A stretch of DNA of 10,827 nt from BPIH01 sp042408535. GTDB lineage: Bacteria > Chloroflexota > Limnocylindria > Limnocylindrales > CSP1-4. Location of the stretch: the NCBI GenBank assembly GCA_042408535.1, contig JBHORA010000013.1:1-10827 (forward strand), in the 5' to 3' direction. The notes beneath the pieces are model-generated. The model had not been told where the DNA came from. It searched no databases and was given only the letters and a program-made list of their open reading frames with translations. Of this stretch, positions 7,568-10,827 are shown one piece after another (the first letter of the stretch is position 1; every line of letters begins with the position of its first letter). Made by a program: the position numbers and the translations under genes.

Positions 7568-7606
7568 GGCTGCGAGGATCAGCTGCGCGGCCACCCGGGT
7601 CGGCCG

Positions 7607-7612
7607 ATTATA
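7607..7612 (-). promoter_or_regulatory. Candidate sigma70-type -10 box (TATAAT)
   Basis: The minus strand reads a perfect TATAAT from 7612 to 7607. This is striking in such GC-rich sequence and directly precedes the 110-bp gap before the gene starting at 7497. It overlaps the DUF721 stop codon. No good TTGACA lies 16-18 bases upstream; that space holds a GC-rich dyad instead. The implied leader is about 100 bases. It suggests the pseudophosphatase-rhomboid-nuclease set has its own promoter. Confidence 0.45.
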
Positions 7613-7931
7613 GCCGCCCGACCGGGCGGACCCGGACGACGAGCTCGCCGGCTCCCCGGCCCCCGGGACGGGTCCGGAAGACGGCGAGGAGCTCCTCGGC
7701 CCGAAGCCGGAGCTCCTGGGCGACGATGGGGGCGTCGGCCTCGACGAGGACCCGCTCGCCGTCGATCCGGAGGAGCCGCGTCGTCCCGGCGGCCGCCGGG
7801 ACGAGCTCGGCGACGAGGGCCCGCCAACTGGCCGCCGCCTGGGCCGGACGGAGCTCGGCCTCGAGGCCGAGGCGTCGGGCCGCCTCCGGCAAGAGGTCGC
7901 CGATCCGCTCCATCGGCCGACGCCGGGTCAT
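7608..7931 (-). CDS. DUF721 protein, DciA-like candidate helicase loader
   Basis: 107 residues. The pattern fits DUF721/DciA: an N-terminal helix (MERIGDLLPEAARRLGL), AAASWRALVAELVP around Trp36 at the usual W..IVG position, a strand RLLRIDGERVLVEADAPIVAQELRLRAEELLAVF at about 52-85, and a last strand GELVVRVRPV. DciA is the ancestral bacterial loader of the replicative DnaB helicase, and in Actinobacteria DUF721 genes sit beside recF. Here the ATG overlaps the recF stop (ATGA), so the two are co-translated. The position in the dnaA-dnaN-recF cluster strengthens a replication role. The protein is short and has no extended C-terminal tail. Function is inferred from family and place; no assay supports it for this copy. 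Confidence 0.8.
   Translation of the reverse strand: MTRRRPMERIGDLLPEAARRLGLEAELRPAQAAASWRALVAELVPAAAGTTRLLRIDGERVLVEADAPIVAQELRLRAEELLAVFRTRPGGRGAGELVVRVRPVGRL
7614..7629. repeat. 16-bp dyad abutting the TATAAT (possible operator)
   Basis: CCGCCCG (7614-7620) and CGGGCGG (7623-7629) form a perfect 7-bp inverted repeat with a two-base centre. The dyad sits one base upstream of the minus-strand TATAAT, exactly where a promoter spacer would be, and overlaps the last codons of DUF721. It could be a repressor or activator site, but it also encodes protein, so coincidence is possible. Confidence 0.3.
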
Positions 7932-9151
7932 CGGGCCAGCACCGGGTCGTCGGTCGGATCGGCGGCCCGGGTGGTCTCGGGCGCCGGCCCGGCCCCGACG
8001 CGGGGACCGACGAGGCGCGCGCCGCCGGGATCCGGCTCGACCCGCCAGGCCGCCGCCACGGAGGCGAGGCCCGGATCGAGGTCCTCGACGGCCGTCGTCG
8101 TCACGAAGGCCTGGGGAAGCGCCTCGATCCGCTCGACGAGGTGGCGGCGCCGGGCCGGATCGAGCTCGCTGAAGACGTCGTCGAGGAGGAGGATCGGCGG
8201 TCGTCCATCGTGGGCGGTGAGGAGGTCGAGCTCGGCGAGCTTGAGGGCGAGGATCGCCGTCCGCTGCTGGCCCCGCGAGGCGAAGGCGGCCAGGTCGCGC
8301 CCGCCGAGGACGAAGACGACGTCGTCCCGGTGGGGGCCGACGAGGGTCGTTCCGTTCCAGAGCTCCTTCTCCGCCGTCTCGGCGAACCGGCGCCGGAGCG
8401 CGTCGCGGACCGTCTCGCCCGGCCCCGGCGGCGCGTTCGTCCGGTACTCGAGGCCGAGGGGGCCGGACGACGCCTCCTCCGGGGCGATGAGCCGGTGGGC
8501 GGCGGCGAGGGGTCCCGCCAGGGCCTCGAGGACGAGCCGGCGGCCGGTCACGACGGCGGCCCCGGCTTCGATGCAGCTCTCGGTCCAGAATCGGAGCTGG
8601 GCCCGGTCGGCGCCCTCGTCACGGATCTGGCGCAGGAGCTGATTCCGTTGGGCGACGCTCCGGCTGAAAGTGGCGAGCTCGGCGGCGTGGGCCGGGACGA
8701 GCTGGCCGGCGAGACGGTCGACGGCCTCCCGCCGCAGGGCCGGCGAGCCCACGACGAGGAGCATCTCCTCGGGGGCGAAGACGACGACCCGGAGCACGTC
8801 GCCGAGAGCACTCGCCCGACGACCGACGCCGTCGATCCGGACCCGTTTCCGCGTCCCGTTCCCGAACCGAGCGACGACGATCTCGATGGTCGTCGCCGGC
8901 TGGTCCGGGGCCGACTCGACGTCGGCCAGGTGCCCCTCGATCCGGCTGAAGTCGGCGCCCCAGCGGACGAGCTCGGCCTCGTTCGTCGTTCGATGCGAGC
9001 GGCCCCAGGCGAGGAGGACGACCGCCTCGAGGAGGCTCGTCTTGCCGGCGGCGTTCGGTCCCCAGATGAGCTGGGGTCCCGGCCCGAAGTCGACCGCGAC
9101 CCGCCGATAGGCCCGCAGATCGTCGATCTGGATCGAGCGAAGGACGGTCAC
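7928..9151 (-). CDS. recF: DNA replication and repair protein RecF
   Basis: 407 residues, SMC-like ABC ATPase. The Walker A is GPNAAGKTS at 31-39, after the typical IQIDDLRAYRRVAVDF opening. RecF landmarks follow: the aromatic/basic LLAWGRSHRT (46-55), VFAPEEMLLVVGSPALRREAVD (124-145) with R139-R141, GTTLVGPHRDDVVF (267-280), and the signature ASRGQQRTAILALKLAE (291-307). The Walker B is ILLLDDVFSELD at 320-331. RecF loads RecA at gaps with RecO/RecR. About 35 extra residues past VAAAWRVEP form a low-complexity Pro/Ala tail. The start is GTG at 9151, 30 bases after the dnaN stop, without a strong Shine-Dalgarno, so it probably relies on the dnaN transcript. Its stop overlaps the DUF721 start. 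Confidence 0.97.
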   Translation of the reverse strand: MTVLRSIQIDDLRAYRRVAVDFGPGPQLIWGPNAAGKTSLLEAVVLLAWGRSHRTTNEAELVRWGADFSRIEGHLADVESAPDQPATTIEIVVARFGNGTRKRVRIDGVGRRASALGDVLRVVVFAPEEMLLVVGSPALRREAVDRLAGQLVPAHAAELATFSRSVAQRNQLLRQIRDEGADRAQLRFWTESCIEAGAAVVTGRRLVLEALAGPLAAAHRLIAPEEASSGPLGLEYRTNAPPGPGETVRDALRRRFAETAEKELWNGTTLVGPHRDDVVFVLGGRDLAAFASRGQQRTAILALKLAELDLLTAHDGRPPILLLDDVFSELDPARRRHLVERIEALPQAFVTTTAVEDLDPGLASVAAAWRVEPDPGGARLVGPRVGAGPAPETTRAADPTDDPVLAR

Positions 9152-9181
9152 CGGGCTCGCCGCGGCGCCAGCCGCTCGCCG

Positions 9182-10300
9182 TCAGGACGTCGTCCGGACG
9201 GGCATGACGACGTGGATGTACGCGTCGTCGCCGACCGGTCGGAAGACCCCCGGCGAGAGGGGGCCGTTCAGCTCGATGGCGAACTGCTCGGCCTCGACGT
9301 TCGTCAGGACGTCGGTTAGGTAGCGGACGTTGAAGGCGATGGTCGTCGGATCGCCGTCGATGGTCGCCCCAACGCCGCCCTCGTAGTCGCCGACCTCGGC
9401 CGCCGCCGTGACCTTCACCTCCCCGTCGGCCGGGCCACCGACGACGAGCTTGACGATGTTCGCCGCGGTGCCGGCGATGAAGCCGGCCGGCCGGAGGGTC
9501 CGCAGGAGCTCGTCACGCTCGACGATGGCCGCGGTCGTGTGGCTCGTCGGCAGGACCTGCCGGTAGTTCGGGAATTGGCCGTCGATGAGCCGGCTGATGA
9601 GGTCGACGCCCTCGAGATGGAAGAGGATCTGGTTGCGAGCGCCGGCCAGGACGACGTCGACCGGGTCGTCGGTGTCGGCGAGGACGCGACCGAGCTCGGT
9701 CAGCGAGCGGGCCGGGACGACGACGCTCGTGTCGGGGACCGGATCGAGGATCGGGATCGTCCGGACGGCGATCCGGTAGTTGTCCGCCGCCGCGAGCGTC
9801 AGCCGGTCGCCGTCGAAATGCCAGAGGACGCCGGTCAAGATCGGCCGCGCCTCGTCGGTCGCCGCAGCGAAGATCGTCTCGGTCAGGGCTCGCCGGAGCG
9901 TGCCCTGGGCGATCCGGGTGGTCGGCCGCTCGCCGGCCGCCTGGATGGCCGGGAACTCGTCGGCGTCGATGCCCCGGATGTGGGTGGCCACCCGGCCGCA
10001 GCGCAGCCCGAGGGTGTCGGGGGCCTCGACGGTCAAATCGACCCGCTCGGAGCCCGGGAGCGAACCGACGAGGTCGGCGAAGAGGCGAGCCGGAACAGTG
10101 ATGGCGCCATCCGTCTCGATCTTGCCGGGCACCCAGCAGGTGATGCCGATCTCGAGGTTCGTCGCCGTCAGCTTGAGCCCGCCATCCTGGGTCCGGAGGA
10201 GGACGTTGGCGAGGACCGGGAGGGTTGGCCGGGACGATACGGCTCGCCCAACGACGGCGAGGCCTCGGGCGAGGTTCTCCTGCATGACGGACAGCTTCAC
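9182..10300 (-). CDS. dnaN: DNA polymerase III beta subunit (sliding clamp)
   Basis: 372 residues, the normal clamp length. The N-terminus MKLSVMQENLARGLAVVGRAVSSRPTLPVLANVLL has the conserved RPTLPVL motif (24-30), and LTATNLEIGI follows at 44-53. The three-domain clamp pattern continues with FADLVGSLPG, the RGIDADEFPAI segment, LIDGQFPNYRQVLP, and the terminal GDDAYIHVVMPVR typical of the clamp C-terminus. It dimerises around DNA and tethers Pol III and many partners. The start is GTG at 10300. GGAGG at 10308-10312 (minus) sits seven bases upstream and fixes the start. That site lies inside a 24-codon ORF whose TGA overlaps the GTG. It follows dnaA and precedes recF, as in most bacteria. 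Confidence 0.97.
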   Translation of the reverse strand: MKLSVMQENLARGLAVVGRAVSSRPTLPVLANVLLRTQDGGLKLTATNLEIGITCWVPGKIETDGAITVPARLFADLVGSLPGSERVDLTVEAPDTLGLRCGRVATHIRGIDADEFPAIQAAGERPTTRIAQGTLRRALTETIFAAATDEARPILTGVLWHFDGDRLTLAAADNYRIAVRTIPILDPVPDTSVVVPARSLTELGRVLADTDDPVDVVLAGARNQILFHLEGVDLISRLIDGQFPNYRQVLPTSHTTAAIVERDELLRTLRPAGFIAGTAANIVKLVVGGPADGEVKVTAAAEVGDYEGGVGATIDGDPTTIAFNVRYLTDVLTNVEAEQFAIELNGPLSPGVFRPVGDDAYIHVVMPVRTTS

Positions 10301-10371
10301 GGTCGGGCCTCCGGCAGCTCGAGGATGACGTGGATGAGCACGGGGTCGTCGTGCTGGGGATTGTCGCTCAT
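10297..10371 (-). CDS. Possible 24-codon leader ORF overlapping the dnaN start
   Basis: An ATG at 10371 opens a 24-residue frame (MSDNPQHDDPVL, then an IHVILELPEARP end). Its TGA at 10299-10297 overlaps the dnaN GTG as GTGA. The dnaN Shine-Dalgarno is inside it. It has no convincing Shine-Dalgarno of its own; a GGGA lies about eight bases upstream. The overlap resembles translational coupling, so it could meter dnaN translation. It may also be a chance frame in the origin region. The peptide has no recognised family. Confidence 0.3.
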   Translation of the reverse strand: MSDNPQHDDPVLIHVILELPEARP

Positions 10372-10402
10372 GTTTCGTATCCCGTCATCACCATCATCAG
10401 GG

Positions 10403-10411
10403 TGTGGATGC
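10403..10411 (-). promoter_or_regulatory. Weak DnaA box, 7 of 9
   Basis: The minus strand reads GCATCCACA, with two mismatches at the 5' end. It borders the AT-richer segment 10361-10400, where an unwinding element could lie. Confidence 0.4.
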
Positions 10412-10462
10412 TGTGCCCCGCCGAGCACACGCCCTCGGCGGAGAGCGGTGGACGGCGGCCAC

Positions 10463-10482
10463 CCGGGTCGTCGACGACCCGG
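10463..10482. repeat. Perfect 20-bp palindrome in the origin region
   Basis: The half-site CCGGGTCGTC (10463-10472) is followed without a gap by its exact reverse complement (10473-10482). It is flanked by direct GGCCAC copies at 10457-10462 and 10481-10486, the second overlapping the palindrome end. It does not resemble parS. It is a candidate dimeric regulator site; a hairpin is less likely because there is no loop. Confidence 0.8.
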
Positions 10483-10489
10483 CCACGGC

Positions 10490-10498
10490 TGTGGACGA
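10490..10498 (-). promoter_or_regulatory. Weak DnaA box, 7 of 9
   Basis: The minus strand reads TCGTCCACA, with the TCCACA core intact and two mismatches at the 5' end. Its orientation is opposite to the main cluster. Confidence 0.4.
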
Positions 10499-10583
10499 CC
10501 GGGCTGGACGACGGTGGGCGGGCCGCGGCGCCTTCCGCGGCGAGCCTCGGTGGGGCGGAAAACCGGACCCAGCGTCGGGGTAG

Positions 10584-10592
10584 ATGTCCACA
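10584..10592 (+). promoter_or_regulatory. Weak DnaA box, 7 of 9
   Basis: ATGTCCACA keeps the TCCACA core. It has the same orientation and starts 20 bases before the next box, so the three are spaced by close to two helical turns. Confidence 0.55.
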
Positions 10593-10603
10593 GAGCGACC
10601 CGG

Positions 10604-10612
10604 TTATCCACG
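10604..10612 (+). promoter_or_regulatory. DnaA box, 8 of 9
   Basis: TTATCCACG differs from the consensus only at the last base. It has the same orientation as the perfect box and starts 21 bases before it. Confidence 0.8.
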
Positions 10613-10624
10613 AAACCCGGGCGC

Positions 10625-10633
10625 TTATCCACA
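10625..10633 (+). promoter_or_regulatory. DnaA box, perfect consensus
   Basis: TTATCCACA, an exact match to the DnaA-box consensus, 55 bases from the dnaA stop codon. It is the strongest box in the region. Confidence 0.88.
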
Positions 10634-10650
10634 GTCGGTGGCCTGGTTGG

Positions 10651-10673
10651 CGCCGCGGCCCGGGAGCGCGGCG
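10651..10673 (-). other. Stem-loop just after dnaA
   Basis: CGCCGCG (10651-10657) pairs with CGCGGCG (10667-10673) around a nine-base loop, beginning about 15 bases after the dnaA stop. No T-tract follows on the minus strand, so it could be a weak or factor-dependent terminator, or just GC-rich background. Confidence 0.3.
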
Positions 10674-10687
10674 GGCGGACTGGCCAC

Positions 10688-10827
10688 TCAATCGGCGTAG
10701 ATGAGTTCCCGGACCGCCGCGATGTCCCGCCGGAGCTCGTCGTTCGCGGCGACCTCACGGGTGATCTTGTCGCAGGCGTGGAGGACCGTGCTGTGGTCGC
10801 GCCCGCCGAGCTCGGCCCCGATCCGGA
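10688..10827 (-). CDS. dnaA: Chromosomal replication initiator DnaA (C-terminal end only)
   Basis: The minus strand encodes the last 45 residues before a TGA at 10690-10688. The gene continues past the right edge. The segment RIGAELGGRDHSTVLHACDKI carries the domain IV DnaA signature GGRDHSTVLHACDKI, which forms the helix-turn-helix that reads DnaA boxes; His and Ser/Thr of DHST contact the DNA in known structures. It ends ELRRDIAAVRELIYAD, a normal DnaA terminus. It lies upstream of dnaN in the same orientation with a 387-base gap. Only domain IV is visible, so nothing can be said of the ATPase domain or the promoter. Confidence 0.97.
   Translation of the reverse strand, partial: RIGAELGGRDHSTVLHACDKITREVAANDELRRDIAAVRELIYAD

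Larger units (their letters stand above)
10301..10687. other. Candidate oriC: dnaA-dnaN intergenic region
   Basis: The 387 bases between dnaA and dnaN contain a cluster of DnaA-box-like sites near the dnaA end (10584-10633) and scattered weaker sites further left. They also hold a 20-bp palindrome (10463-10482) and a comparatively AT-richer stretch (10361-10400) with a short TCA repeat that could be an unwinding element. This arrangement next to dnaA and dnaN is typical of chromosomal origins. No other gene is supported here apart from the possible small leader ORF. Confidence 0.8.

Noticed and set aside
5368..8172. Plus-strand frame of 934 codons
   Set aside because: The longest open frame in the window, but compositionally an antisense shadow of the pseudophosphatase, DUF721 and recF genes, with no recognisable domain.
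7382..9319. Plus-strand frame of 645 codons opposite recF
   Set aside because: Antisense to recF, which has Walker A, signature and Walker B motifs; the frame itself is low complexity.
10385..10399. TCA trinucleotide repeat as a DnaA-trio element
   Set aside because: The triplets do not read as the TAG-type repeat expected for DnaA-trios on either strand, and the repeat is far from the strong boxes.
10330..10758. Long frames on both strands across the dnaA-dnaN gap
   Set aside because: They run through DnaA boxes and the palindrome, overlap the true dnaA frame, and are low complexity.
1..10827. tRNA, rRNA, CRISPR array, insertion sequence or prophage
   Set aside because: No cloverleaf, repeat-spacer array, transposase or phage gene was seen; apart from the edge inverted repeat this is compact core-type chromosome.

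Overview
The window is very GC-rich (roughly 70% or more by eye) bacterial chromosome around the replication origin. The right edge holds the 3' end of dnaA. Leftwards on the minus strand follow an origin-like intergenic region, dnaN, recF and a DUF721 (DciA-like) gene. High GC, many GTG starts, DUF721 directly after recF, DUF2723 and polyprenyl-phosphate-sugar type glycosyltransferases, and a pseudophosphatase/propeller membrane protein suggest Chloroflexota (a Limnocylindria-like lineage is plausible). An actinobacterial lineage cannot be excluded without database searches, so taxonomy is an inference.

Layout: (1) Positions 1-120 are a perfect reverse complement of 283-402. This inverted duplication disrupts the 5' end of the first gene and looks like a contig-end fold-back artefact or a very recent rearrangement. 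(2) Positions 121-3918, plus strand: a tightly packed three-gene unit of a polytopic membrane protein (probably GT-C-like), a DUF2723 GT-C glycosyltransferase and a soluble DPM1-like GT2. (3) Positions 3919-3987: a short convergent intergenic region with no convincing terminator. (4) Positions 3988-7497, minus strand: a coupled set of a large pseudophosphatase/TM/beta-propeller protein, a rhomboid protease and a bifunctional nuclease (DUF151) protein. It is preceded by a 110-bp leader region with a perfect TATAAT and a hairpin. (5) Positions 7608-10300, minus strand: DUF721, recF and dnaN, with an ATGA overlap between recF and DUF721. (6) Positions 10301-10687: the dnaA-dnaN intergenic region, with helically phased DnaA boxes, a perfect 20-bp palindrome, and a 24-codon ORF whose stop overlaps the dnaN start. 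(7) Positions 10688-10827: the end of dnaA.

How the genes work together: dnaA, dnaN, recF and DUF721 are the classic replication-initiation neighbourhood, with DUF721 a candidate helicase loader. The next three minus-strand genes form an envelope-signalling-like unit, in which a rhomboid protease sits beside a single-pass membrane protein with a Gly-rich TM that could be its substrate. The plus-strand genes look like a lipid-linked-sugar pathway: the GT2 would load a sugar onto polyprenyl phosphate, and the GT-C proteins would transfer it outside the membrane. The plus-strand genes are transcribed toward the origin, head-on to replication. The minus-strand genes are co-directional with it.
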